Assembly: GCA_003640385.1 (NCBI GenBank)
Contig: RCAB01000740.1
Location: 1-22,836 of the forward strand
Origin: Setaria digitata
Taxonomy: Eukaryota; Nematoda; Chromadorea; Rhabditida; Setariidae
DNA length: 22,836 nt
Direction: 5' to 3'
The notes beneath the pieces were generated by a model, which was not told the DNA's origin, searched no databases, and was given only the letters and a program-made list of their open reading frames with translations. Position numbers and translations under genes: made by a program. Numbering within the stretch: position 1 is the stretch's first letter; every line of letters starts with the position of its first letter. Shown here one piece after another: positions 1 through 10,277 of the stretch.

Positions 1-1157
1 AATTTGAATAAAATTCCACTCCAGCACTCAGTGCATGCTATCAGACTTCCGGACACGGTACCGTACACTCGTCTTCGTGAAGCAGCGCTGCTACTGGCTA
101 TCTTCACTTTTCTTCTATTTTCTGTACTGATAGTATTCGCAATGATTCTTTGCTATCATCGTTCCAAGTAAGATTTTTTCTTCTTTTCACATTTGTCTCT
201 TTTATTTTTGGAAGTAATTAAGAAGAAGTATCTAACATCTGACACTTAATTAATTATCTCTTCTATTATTGCTGGGTATTGCAGAACTCCACGAAAGCCT
301 AGACCCTCGCACATTATATTTCGTACTCGTGGCTGTTGTTAGTTTGAATACATCCGCTAATAAGGGCATAAGGCTTCCGATCATTGGGATCCCAGTGCAA
401 AGACTATCGCCATATATATATATATAGATTTCTAGTACCAATTCTTTAATCGAATTGGCTCTTCCTTCAGATCTTTCTCAGTAAATTTCAAAATTGCTTA
501 GAAAATTATAATTTTAATTAATTAGTTTACCGTCGTGATCTTGTCGATTTTTTTTCCGTTCCATTTGTCTCCCAACTTTTTTGTACTTTTCAGTAGTTCA
601 CTTTTGCTTTACTTTGTTTCTTACGCTGAAACAACCTATTTCAAAATAAAAAGTTTCTTTTTTTTTTTTCAGATTCTTACGTGAAAAGAAAATGTATGAA
701 GATGAGAAGATAGCAGCAGGATCACTAAATAAAGCTAATCGTTACAAGCAACCATTGGCATATATGAAGTCGGTTCAACATAATCTAAAGTAGGCATTGT
801 TTAATTTATAAATTAAGCTTAAACGACAAAAAGTTTTTGTCTCAAACTTTCAAGATACAAATTAAAATGAAATAATTTCATATAAAATTTATAGTTCGCC
901 TCAGTAAGCACCGAGAAATATTCAATCCGTACGATGACTTTTTGATAATTATGCATAATATTAATGCACAACAGTGCTCTCTGTTGCATAAAATTCATTT
1001 ATTTTTTCTTTTCAAAATTTCACAGTAGCATTTTGTATGTTTCAGGGAAAAGTATCCAAATGCAACGGATGAAAATGTCTATACAACACAGGAAATTAAA
1101 ATGTTGGTTGGCTTGGACGATACAATGAAACGTGTACGATATGCCAATGATGACTGA
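1..1157 (+). CDS. C-terminal part of an unrecognised single-pass membrane protein (5' end outside the window)
   Basis: Three exons join in phase: 1-167, 673-789 and 1046-1157 (stop TGA), with donors GTAAGA and GTAGGC and acceptors TTTTTCAG and TGTTTCAG. They encode the last 131 residues. One hydrophobic segment of about 25 residues (local residues 28-52, rich in L, F, I and V) is followed by a basic stop-transfer stretch (YHRSK) and then an 80-residue charged tail. The tail begins FLREKKMYEDEK, contains YTTQEIKMLVG and ends RVRYANDD. This layout fits a type I receptor or adhesion protein with a short cytoplasmic tail. The large part before the membrane segment lies left of the window. I do not recognise the tail, so I assign no family; an adhesion protein such as a cadherin-type molecule is only a guess. 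It faces GLE1 tail to tail. The exon structure is well supported; the function is unknown. Confidence 0.75.
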
Positions 1158-1220
1158 ATTAAGAAAGAATTCTGATTATTTTTATAGTCCGTTTATGTGT
1201 TTTATTATTGAGGCAAATTG

Positions 1221-1226
1221 AATAAA
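1221..1226 (+). terminator. Polyadenylation signal AATAAA of the 1-1157 gene
   Basis: An exact AATAAA lies 64 bases after the TGA stop. It is the first such hexamer downstream and gives a short 3' UTR typical of nematodes. Confidence 0.6.
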
Positions 1227-1346
1227 ATAGATATGCTAATAGTGCTTACATAGCAAAGGGTAAATTGCAACAAAACGGATAGTTTCAACTATTACAGTAT
1301 CGAAATTATCATAGAGTATATTTAAAGCCATTTTGAGTACACTGAC

Positions 1347-1446
1347 CATAACGATACTGCATGGGACTATTAACATTAGCAATGGTAATTAACACTAATT
1401 AATACTGTTTCTTGTCATTACTATACCTCAAGAAAGTATCGTTATG
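1347..1446. repeat. 12-bp inverted repeat with 76-bp spacer
   Basis: CATAACGATACT at 1347-1358 is repeated in exact reverse complement (AGTATCGTTATG) at 1435-1446. The total length of 100 bp would suit a tiny inverted-repeat element, but I see no target-site duplication next to the arms, so a chance pair or decayed element is equally possible. Confidence 0.4.
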
Positions 1447-2110
1447 TTAGGAAGTTTTCTGCAGTGCAGTAAAATGACCGCTAATACAACATTCCTATTT
1501 TGTGACATTTTAGCAAGTTTTTTTTTTTTTTGTTATATAATATCAGTAATGTGAATGAGAAAAGTAAAATTTAGTTCAAATATAGCCATTGGAAGTTTAG
1601 TTAAGTTGAAATTAATTAGTCTCAAATAAGAAGGTAAAATCGGCGAAAAATAATGCGCTAGCTATGATTGTAACTTTTGTTTAGTCATGAACGCTTCTGG
1701 TTGTGCTTCCATTTCAGGTTCTTGATTATTTCTTGAATCCATTAGTGTAAGATAGTAGTGCCAGTGACATAATCATCAAAAATGCAAATTAAATTTAATG
1801 AATTTTATTTTGTGATATTTATTCAACGTGGCAATTGTTCTGCCACATTTAGTTAGTTGCTAACATCGAATTTAATTACTTCTAACTCAGTCAGTCTGCG
1901 AGTATTTCGATGGGCAATATTTCGCTATGTTAAATATATTTCTCAAGTTTTACCACAGTATTGCGACTTTATCCTGATATAATTTGTAGTATTTATTTCG
2001 ATCTTTCTAGTTCTCAGAAAATCAATTTGTCAGCTCAAATGTAAAAATAAGAATTTATCATCTGTCCAGGTCTCCTCCTATCTAGCAGTTCAGAAATGAA
2101 AATACCAAAG

Positions 2111-2128
2111 AATCATTTCGAAATGATT
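2111..2128. repeat. Perfect 18-bp palindrome
   Basis: AATCATTTCGAAATGATT reads the same on both strands, with the centre on TTCGAA. It has no loop, so it is more like a dimeric protein-binding site or a chance palindrome than an RNA hairpin. It lies in the intergenic region between convergent genes. Confidence 0.5.
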
Positions 2129-2880
2129 TTCTTCAATTCCTGCATCAACAATAGGGAATTTTCATACTTCTGTATTAGGACAGCCTTGTCTAGTTTATAG
2201 TTCCAGCAAAGAATGTGACGTTGAGAGACATTGAGAGATTAGATTTTTTACAGTTATTAACAGAAGTTGGGTTTCCCAGGTTAATTACTGAATATGACAA
2301 GCATGGCTCATTAAACATTTGCTGACCCAATCTTCAATAATGCTTTGCTATCTTTATTTTCCACGAAAATACACAAAAAGACTTTCATCTAATTCTTCAA
2401 CCTTCGGTAAGTTTTATTCCTTTTCTTTCTTTGCTTGTTCAGGATTCATCAAGTATGATAAAAGGAATGAGCAGAAACGATTTTTTTTTCTTTTACATAA
2501 AAAGAAAAATCAAGATCGTGTGATGTATGATTTACTGTTGAAAGTCACTGCCGCTTTTAATGAAATATTTTTATAGCTGCAAAACTTCTAATTCAAACTT
2601 CAGAAAAATAAAATATCTTCCTCAGCTTCAAATTTCCTTTTTGAACGAAGCGAAAAATCCTACAGCCTTTGAAACCATCTCTGGAAGAGTAAGATGGGGT
2701 TCTACAAGACATCGAACTTTTAATATAGGGTTCTCAGAAATTGCATCAACACAACAGTAATAAGCAATAAATACCTTCAACCGTGGAGGGTACAAAAACT
2801 AAAACATCGAAATGAGAATCAATTTGTGATGAAAAGATGAAAAAAATTATGAAGGAAAGCAGACCTGAAAAATCCAAAAT

Positions 2881-2886
2881 TTTATT
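2881..2886 (-). terminator. Polyadenylation signal of GLE1
   Basis: The + strand reads TTTATT, which is AATAAA on the minus strand. It lies 39 bases beyond the GLE1 stop at 2927-2925, which implies a very short 3' UTR. Confidence 0.65.
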
Positions 2887-2924
2887 GTGCTGAATAAGAT
2901 TTTCTTACTACACATTTAGCGAAT

Positions 2925-5900
2925 TCACTCTTGTGAACGAAATGATGATAAACAATCATCAACTGTAAATTTGAGTATTGATAAATAGTTTTCGGCAACG
3001 CTCTTAATAATTTCATTCGTTTCCAAATGATTTGGCACAATTTCTCGAAGTGAAGCTCTCCAGTATGGCAGAACCGATCTGTCAATTAGAGTTACCAACT
3101 TTTCCATTTGTTTACCATAGAGTACATGCATCGCATCCCAATGTTGCTAAAAATTCAAGTCGCTAAATTTGGAGGGGAAAAAATTTCAGAATTAAAACTA
3201 GATTCAGAAACCATTTTCAAGCGAAATTAAACGTGCAGTTAAATAAACATCTTGAAATTAAAATTTTTTTCCACTTCATTTGCTCTGTTATATTTAAAAT
3301 AACAGATGAAAGGAATAAATAGAAGTAACCTTTTCATGAAACCAATACAATGATAAAGTACATGTACTTGATCACCCTATTTTAAAAAACTAATATAAAT
3401 TGTGGATAGATTTTTTGAATCACTGGATAAAGACTGAAAAAAAAAAACCGAAAATCAAAATTAAATAAGCACCTTTAAAATTTCTGTTATTAATGTAGCA
3501 CCAAAAACGGACTTCTCAGAAGCTGTTACAGCTAACATTTTCCACATCAGTCCTAAACCATCATCTCCCGCTGTTCTGCCGTAATCATGATTTGAATTTG
3601 ATGTTTTTAAGAAAATAAATAAACTTATGATGGCAATTTCATGATTACGCCATGCAGCTAGCGTTTCGGCGAACCTTTCTGAGCGCTTTTTTAATGAAAG
3701 AATACAGCGCACGCTGAAAAATAGAGATATTAAGAGGACCACATATGATTTAATATGAAGTAGTGAAACCATCCGTTAGACTGAAAACTGTTCATGTGCA
3801 GTAAACAAAAACCAGTAAGTTCTATGAAATAGTGTGGGTGACTTGTTGCACACTACAGTGATAAAAACGAAACTTTTTATTCGTGTCAACACAAACTGTC
3901 ACAAAACATATTATTCGCGAAACCAGCACAAATATCTATAACTTCTCATTTTCACTACAAACATTTGTGATTTCTCAATTCCAAGCAACAGCTTTCAAGA
4001 CTCTATGGTAAATTGTTTACTGCATTTTCTACAAAATAAAAATTATGAAATAACAAGTTTACCATTCAGCATGATTGACAGCCAAAAGTGGTGATGCAAT
4101 AAACAATTTGCCATATAATAACTTCGAGAACGTAACTGAGGATAAGGCCAACGATGACAGAACGGCGGCTATAACTTTTAAGAGACTTATATCCTGAGGA
4201 ACAAGATCCTAGAAATATAACAGTGTGACTTAGATGCTAAAAAAAATCAAGGGAAGATAAACGTATATTCAAAGAATACAATATTTAACCTTCTGAGCGT
4301 TATAGAAAAAGTAAAGGACCTTCAGAGATTTATTATTAATTAATCCACTCCATATAATGACTTCTATTACAAAATAAAAGCCTGTGATTGAGTGTAGCTT
4401 ATTTAAAGACCACAGGTTTATTCTAAGTTTAAGGTAGTCTAAGTAAGAGTGAAACTAACATTAAGTTAAGTGAAACGATAATTCGCTTACAAAATGACTA
4501 ATTCTGAATGGCGGTGTTTTGTACGTTTGACCAGATTCCAACAATTTTTACCGGACCTTGTCAAAAATTTTGCTGGTATTGATAGAAAACTGAAGAAAAA
4601 TGCAAGGAAAAGAAAGGGATGAATTACCAAATACGTGTCGATGATATGAATCATAGCCCAATTACGAGCCAGTTCATCGTCTTTTAAATTGATCATTTTG
4701 TCATTAAAACCATAAACAGTTAATCCACTGAGTAAGTTGCTGAAGAAACCAACAATCTGAGTAATATCATTTGGCTTTGCAAATTTTTTTGTTGATACCG
4801 AAATCTTTTCCTTTATCGTACATTTAAGTTCATTCTGTAAGAAGTTATGTGTTAATAATATCGAATTAGTGCTGAATGTTTCCTAGTACGTTTAATAATT
4901 TCCAACTTACATGACCTCAGCATAGTGACATAACATAAATAGTCATTATCCACTATTAAATTCCTACTGTCCACTCTATTATATCTATTACAATAAAACA
5001 CATATGGACTGATCACTGACAACGACTACTGCAGAGAAATATGTAATCAATTATATCTTAGAAATTTATTATATAGCAACTTATTTAATAGATAATGAGT
5101 TGTTCAAGATACTGTCCAACCTTCAATCTAAAATAATTTAATCGTATAATTCAAGAGCTTTAATACTGACTGGAATCGACGAATAACAAAATATTATAAA
5201 ACTTTCGAAAAAAGTTGGAAAAATGAAAAAATTTTACTTTGATAGAACTGGATATATTAACTGCATCTGCCATGAAAACCTTTGCGAAAGCAATTTCCGA
5301 TGCATAAATTTTATGTTGATAGCTGGGATCTTCAAAGCTTCTTGTGTCTGATGCTCCACTACTTACAACTGAGGAAGATTTATTCGGTTCAGTAATAAAA
5401 GACATTTTTGGTGTAGAATAAGCCATTGACTCATTGTGTTTCGCTTCAATGACAGTATTTGTTTGGTTCAATACAGCTGAAAAGTGTCAAATATACTGGT
5501 AATCCAAGGTTCACAGGAAAATAATCTCATGGAAAAACTAAAAACATTTCACTGCAGCAAATTTCATGAAGAAATATTTCATTTTAGAATAGAAAAGAAA
5601 AATACAGAATTTTGAAAAAAGAAACTTGCTTTGTTCTTCTTCAACGATCTGTTGCAAAGGTCCTGAAGTACTCCTTGAAGCTGATGATCTGCATGAGGAA
5701 ACGGAGTTTGTCCTTGTAAGTGTTGCGTGGCCACTTTTTGATGTTTCCGGCGGAAAGAAAACGGTGAGATGGCTAGCTTTTTCTGAGGAAGAAGGTAACG
5801 TAAGGGAAATATCGGACTGCTTCTGAATTATGGGGGCTACATAGGAAGACGAAGGCAATGTAGAAGCAATGTGAGTAGGAAGTCCAGATAATCGATCAAA

Positions 5901-7616
5901 GATAGGGGAACCAAAAGTACTGACAGTTAAAGATCGGGTAGCAACAGTGACTGAAGGTGACATTAACATATTCGTTGCTGATGCACTACTGGTGTTCGGC
6001 GGTCTTTTAAAAGAAAATGAGGAATCAGAGTCAGAAGTTTCTGTTCGTAGTTGAGATTCTGATGTGAAAGGAGCCGATTCATCTAGCAGGTCAGTTTTCG
6101 ATGTGGAATAGTTTGGTACGGAATTCTCAACACTTGTTAATGAGCCAGCAACAGATTTTGATTCAGGAAGATAAGTTTCGCTAAAAATAGCGATGAAAAA
6201 TAATGGGGAAATACCGATGTTCATCTGAGATATAAAAGAGCAATCTACTAATATCTGAATGATATTTCCAGTTTTAAAATAGACATCTACTTAAAAGTAA
6301 ACTAAAGGGTCTACTTTGAAGAAACAGTTAAGTTATCTGATTTACTGCAGTTTTTAAACTATTTGCAGAAATTTTCCATCCTCGAATTGGTCATATTAGC
6401 AAGCAAACAAAAGCTTCTGAAAGTTTACCCTAATCGTTTCCTGAATGACTCCTCCAGTTCTCTCTTCTGCTGACTAAGAAATAACTCCAATACAAGTGGT
6501 TCGCATGGCTAAAATAATCATAGGTAGTCAAAACTACTTCCCATTTCACTGATCATGAACTGCAGTTAAAAATGAAATTTATATCTCATCGTCTCAGATC
6601 ACAGTTGTTAATGTGAAAGGCTGCTAGCTGCTAGATAAGCTAAAAGAAAAACTCATGCCGAATGCTTTCAAGTTCGTGGAAGCATTTCAACCGTTATTCC
6701 GTGACTAGAAAGGCCGAAAAAGGGACATGTAATCTCCTCATGTTAATCTCCTTATCTCCACTCATGAGGTGACATAGAAAACCAGACATGATCAAAAATA
6801 TTACCGTAATTATCACGTTATTATCGAAGAATATACCTTTGGTTGAAATTCCGCCATATGCTGTTTCAACTTTTTGTCAAACTCATGCGACACTTTCTCA
6901 CGTATTATTTGGCGTAGCTCTCTGCGCTCTTCTAATTTCTCCTCCAGAAATGCTCGTTCTTGACGTTGGATCTTTTCAATAAACGGTTTCGCTGATTCAT
7001 ATCGTCCATGGAGAACATTTGCACCTGGTGACGTGATACACCATGATGGATCATTTTCATCATACTCACTGCAAAAATGCGCAAAGGATATAACTGTAAT
7101 AATAATAATGTTAAGTAGATCTGATACTGACCACTGCTACGAAAATATGCCCTTCATCCAACACTGTGAGATTGTTTCTATTTTTTCCAAATTTTTATAA
7201 AGCATTGCAAAAAATGGTGGTAATAACTCACTGTAAGTAATTTATCTCGTTTTTTTCTTTACAAATCTCTCAAACATCATAGATCGAGTTCCGCAAAAAA
7301 AAAAAAAAAAAAAAAGTAATAATACAAACACAAAAATCCCAGCCCAGATTACAGTACTCCTTGTTAACTAACAGTCAAAACTGAACTTACCACAATGTCC
7401 CATGATTACATAACCATGAGATTCTGATCCTCACCGAAAAAAATTGGAATAATGCAGAAGCTCACACTCAAACTAAATATATTATCCGTTCAACAAGTTT
7501 CAACTCACGTGGCATTTATCAAAATGATGTCTTATGTAGACCAATTATACACGAACTTACAGTTCCTCTTCTGATATCCCGAAATGATTGGTATGGAAAC
7601 CGAAACGGCTCGACAT
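2925..7616 (-). CDS. GLE1: GLE1, nucleoporin-associated mRNA export factor (complete, nine exons, 657 aa)
   Basis: GLE1 sits on the cytoplasmic face of the nuclear pore and, with inositol hexaphosphate, activates the DEAD-box helicase DDX19/Dbp5 that strips export factors from mRNA. Exons on the minus strand are 7616-7561, 7068-6837, 6508-6429, 6180-5630, 5476-5238, 4834-4628, 4208-4063, 3713-3473 and 3146-2925; every junction is phase-consistent. Residues about 40-120 form a charged, probably coiled-coil segment (ERAFLEEKLEERRELRQ). Residues 124-386 are mostly a Ser/Thr-rich linker. From about 365 to 657 is the helical GLE1 domain; landmarks against human GLE1 are FFSNLLSGLTV (human IHSLLSGKPV), GLGLMWKMLA (human LNHGWRWLAQIL) and the final exon starting QHWDAMHV. 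Human GLE1 is 698 aa. Start: the ATG at 7616 reads straight into a GTAAGT donor. Intron 4 is GC-AG. Identity is inferred from remembered homologs; confidence is high for the C-terminal domain. Confidence 0.9.
5477..5629 (-). other. GLE1: GC-AG intron 4 of GLE1
   Basis: On the minus strand, exon 4 ends at 5630 and the intron begins GCAAGT, the usual form of a GC donor; the acceptor is CTTTTCAG at 5479-5477. The next exon needs two bases to finish a codon, so exon 4 must end one base into a codon, which the GC site does. The only nearby GT (GTTTCT, five bases on) would leave two bases and break the frame. The intron is 153 bases long. Confidence 0.75.
7295..7315. repeat. 21-base poly-A run in GLE1 intron 1
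   Basis: Uninterrupted run of 21 A on the + strand, which is poly-T on the GLE1 sense strand. It is the longest gap-free homopolymer I noticed. Its true length in the genome is uncertain because such runs are hard to sequence. Confidence 0.8.
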
Positions 7617-7790
7617 GACACCTGATGCCCACTTCCGGAATATCCCGGAAACCAAAACCGAATTTGAAAAAAAAGAGCAAAAATATTAGCACAGTAGTTG
7701 GTAGCTCGGTATGCAAATAATAATCCCGAAAACTTCGAACTTAATTTATTGTAGTATGAACTATAACATGCTACTACTGGTAAACTGATA

Positions 7791-8070
7791 TGATAACTGT
7801 GATAACAATGCTTTAATATCGACGGTGGAAATTAATCGTGTAATAGTCTGATGCAGATATGTTAGGAAGTGAAAATTTATGCCAGTGTGATAATAACTGT
7901 AGTGATAATCGTGAGTGGTATGATAACGGTGATTGTTGATAATAGTCCTGTAATATCAATATGATAGCAGCGATAATTGCGATTAGTGTAATTAAAACGA
8001 ATACGAAAGCAGTTTTGTGATGTTGAAATGAGAGTAAGCATTTGATAAGAGCGATAATTGTTGAATGATA
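7791..8070. repeat. Decayed tandem repeat rich in TGATAA (GATA-type) motifs
   Basis: A GATAA-based unit recurs with variable spacing, often as TGATAACNGTGAT. Exact TGATAA occurs at 7791, 7800, 7888, 7903, 7921, 7937 and 8043, and CGATAA variants lie at about 7970, 8050 and 8076, all on the + strand. The array starts about 175 bases upstream of the GLE1 ATG. TGATAA is the core site of the nematode intestinal GATA factors (ELT-2 family), so the cluster could act as an enhancer; it may equally be a decayed minisatellite with no function. Confidence 0.6.
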
Positions 8071-8569
8071 TGATACGATAACAGTGATCTGATTTCTTCC
8101 CTTTCATTTGCTGCAATATTTATATATTACGATGTGCTATTCTAGGTAACATTGAAGCTAATACTTCTGGTATTAGTCAAACAATTTCACTCTTAATAGC
8201 ATAGCCAAAGAGAAGATGGGCCAATTTTTTCCAGGTTACCGTATCCTTTGGTCTAGGTCATTTCTCCAGTTACAGTAACCATCCGATCACACTGCAAAAA
8301 TGAGTAGCACATTTTACAAAAGCAGATGATAATCGGAAATCGGAAAAGTTCTATTCTAACAAAAATTTAATTTCATTTTCAGCCGTTATTTCCAAAATTC
8401 GAAATGATTAATGAGTGAACGAATTGCTCGTTGAATTTTATTTAACACAGATCACCAAATGCATTTTGATACATCATTTTCCTTCAGTAATGGAGAAAAA
8501 GGCTACTTATCGCCATTTTAATTTGTGAACAAATACAATACCATGATTAATTAATTACTTAACCACTTG

Positions 8570-8587
8570 CCACTAATAGGTTAGTGG
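8570..8587. repeat. Small stem-loop, 7-bp stem and 4-base loop
   Basis: CCACTAA (8570-8576), loop TAGG, TTAGTGG (8581-8587). The stem is perfect but short, and it lies in intergenic DNA with no T-tract or gene next to it. Confidence 0.4.
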
Positions 8588-8832
8588 TTCAATCAAAGAG
8601 AATTTTTAAAGATTAGGAAGTTCATTTGATTGGATTTAAAAAGAAAAAAATTAGAAATCACTGAATGAGCCAGCTTCATACCACTGTCCTGAGTTGTTTT
8701 CCTCTGATTGATGAGGAATGTTGCTGTTTACTTCAAAGCAATCAAATTCTTGTTTTCGTTATTCAACTAACTGGTTTCTATCTCTCTCTTTCATAAATTT
8801 CGTCACCGAAAGTTTTTTTTTTTCTATGGAAA

Positions 8833-8878
8833 TTAATTAAGCCAACTCACTACTCACTACTTGAGTTGGCTTAATTAA
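8833..8878. repeat. Perfect 17-bp inverted repeat with 12-base loop
   Basis: The left arm 8833-8849 (TTAATTAAGCCAACTCA) is matched exactly by the reverse complement at 8862-8878, with the loop at 8850-8861. The half of each arm next to the loop is fairly GC-rich (GCCAACTCA), so it is not only an AT-rich coincidence. It lies between GLE1 and SQOR with no adjacent gene end. It could be a hairpin RNA, a tiny element or a cruciform; nothing in the sequence decides. Confidence 0.7.
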
Positions 8879-10003
8879 AGACTTTACTTGGAGTTCATTT
8901 TACGCAATATTTAGATTGTTGATGAGACTGAAATAAGCTTAATCTGTCAGATTTATTCAAAGCGAAAGAATTAAACGATACGACTCGTAGCCTTGTTGTT
9001 CCAAAAAGTGCATTATCATAGTGTAAAATAACCACCTGTTTGTAGAAAATTTAGTAAGACTGAAAATTAAATGAAACTTGAAAAATGTTAGACTTACATA
9101 AAGTTGAACAAACTTGAAATCAAAATTAAATAAAGCCTGAAATTAAGAAATAAGTTCGAAATTAAATTCGCATAAAAATTTTGAAAAGAAAATTTTAATT
9201 TAAAAAAAAAAAAAAAAATGTTATTGATAATTGTAAATCGATAGAAACTTAGTAGAGGGAATGAAATTCCTTGGAAATAGAATTTTCATTAATGACTAAA
9301 CATGCCGAAGATTCTCTAGTCTTCCCACTAGTAGCTTCCGCCAATAAATCATGCTATAATTATTAATTGGTTTTCCAGAAAATGAATTTGTAATCAAATT
9401 TGATGATGGGTTGCTCATTTGTTGGTAATATGATCAAATTAAAGTGATTATAATTTTCAACATTTTATTCATAACTTAATTTTATCAAGCTATTTCAATT
9501 TTATCTACTTTTTAATGCAATAGAATTGTATCTTTTGCTCGATTCATCAATGACTACTTCGTAAAATTAATTGATAAAATTGTAAATTTCCTATTTTTAA
9601 AGAATTTCCACTCAATTTTTATTGGTATTAAAGTTAGTATGTCAAAAAAATTTCCAATTTTCATTTAGTTTTATCAATAGAATAAATTTATTATTGTAAA
9701 AAAACTAGCAAAAGATTTTTCATAATTTTTTATTTTTTTGTCTAAAATCAAATTCATTCATCTTTAATCCAGTAGCAAGGTAATAGTAATCAGTTGTTGC
9801 TACTGTCATGAAGATTGATTATGAAGGGAACTGAAATGCAAATTGTAATTAAAATAGAATAGTCCTTTTTTAATGAAATGTGTATTTCTACATAAAAACA
9901 ACGGGTGATTAGTGTTGTTTAATTAATAGCTTGATTAATGAGAAATTATTTCACCATTTACTACAGCTAAAAGAATGGGCCTAGTGTTTTTTTTTTTTTT
10001 TTT

Positions 10004-10009
10004 NNNNNN
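10004..10009. other. Assembly gap (six N)
   Basis: Six N bases follow a run of about 17 T, and an A-run starts a few bases after the gap. The true sequence and length here are unknown. Confidence 0.98.
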
Positions 10010-10189
10010 GAAGCAAAAAAAAAAATACGCCATACTTTAATTGATTAACTAGCAATTAAATTAAACTTTAATTGATTAGTTTCTCTAAGGAACTCCATTG
10101 ATTACGAATCTTTTCTTTCAGTTTTCAAAGCCAATAATTTTTAAATTCGGAAGTTTTTTTTTTCAGTTCTTCTTGTTTTCTTTTTCACA

Positions 10190-10191
10190 GG
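10190..10191 (+). promoter_or_regulatory. Probable trans-splice or first-exon acceptor of SQOR
   Basis: A strong acceptor, TTTTTCACAG, ends at 10190 with a second one (TTTTTTTCAG) about 25 bases earlier. No coding exon lies upstream, and the exon that follows carries the candidate start codon and a good donor, so this is probably where a spliced leader is added. Confidence 0.5.
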
Positions 10192-10250
10192 TTGGAGGAG
10201 AAACAGGAAAGTTTACATCCTTCATTTTCACGTTGAACTTTCTTCAATTC

Positions 10251-10262
10251 ATGTTGAAATAA
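10251..10262 (+). other. Four-codon upstream open frame in the SQOR leader
   Basis: ATG TTG AAA TAA lies in the presumed 5' UTR, 16 bases before the candidate start at 10278 and in a different frame. If the leader is as modelled, scanning ribosomes meet it first, so it could lower translation. It could also be chance. Confidence 0.35.
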
Positions 10263-10277
10263 CTATCAGTCGCATCA

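Larger units (their letters stand above)
1227..2880. other. Intergenic region between two convergent genes; no gene found
   Basis: AT-rich sequence between the 3' ends of the membrane-protein gene (+) and GLE1 (-). Open frames at 2319-2576 and 2560-2760 on the + strand start at arbitrary ATGs, show no recognisable domain and join to nothing, so I do not call them genes. The stretch holds an interrupted inverted repeat (1347-1446) and an 18-bp perfect palindrome (2111-2128), listed separately. Otherwise I see only T-runs and simple AT-rich sequence. Confidence 0.6.
7617..10190. other. Divergent intergenic region between GLE1 (-) and SQOR (+); no gene found
   Basis: This 2.6-kb stretch lies between two genes that start outward, so it should hold both promoters. 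I see no open frame with splice support; the minus-strand frame at 8116-7877 is only the translation of the TGATAA repeat. Contents: the TGATAA-rich array (about 7791-8070), a small stem-loop at 8570-8587, a perfect 17-bp hairpin (8833-8878), long A and T runs, and the assembly gap at 10004-10009. The short stretch ACTTTAATTGATTA occurs twice just right of the gap, about 36 bases apart. Confidence 0.65.

Noticed and set aside
385..400. Near-palindrome around TGGGATCCCA in intron 1 of the first gene
   Set aside because: It is short, with one mismatch pair, inside an intron next to a TA repeat; too weak to interpret.
2319..2760. Two overlapping + strand open frames (85 and 66 codons)
   Set aside because: They have no domain, no consistent splice partners and low-complexity F, K and S content; they lie between two well-defined gene ends.
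5626..5826. 66-codon + strand frame
   Set aside because: It is antisense to the Ser-rich GLE1 exon 4, which is fixed by splice phase.
6788..6982. 64-codon + strand frame
   Set aside because: It is antisense to the coiled-coil exon 2 of GLE1.
7519..7716. 65-codon minus frame starting MHTELP
   Set aside because: It overlaps GLE1 exon 1 in a different frame. The true exon uses the ATG at 7616 and joins exon 2 in phase.
7877..8116. 79-codon minus frame
   Set aside because: It is the translation of the TGATAA repeat array (I, T and V repeated), not a gene.
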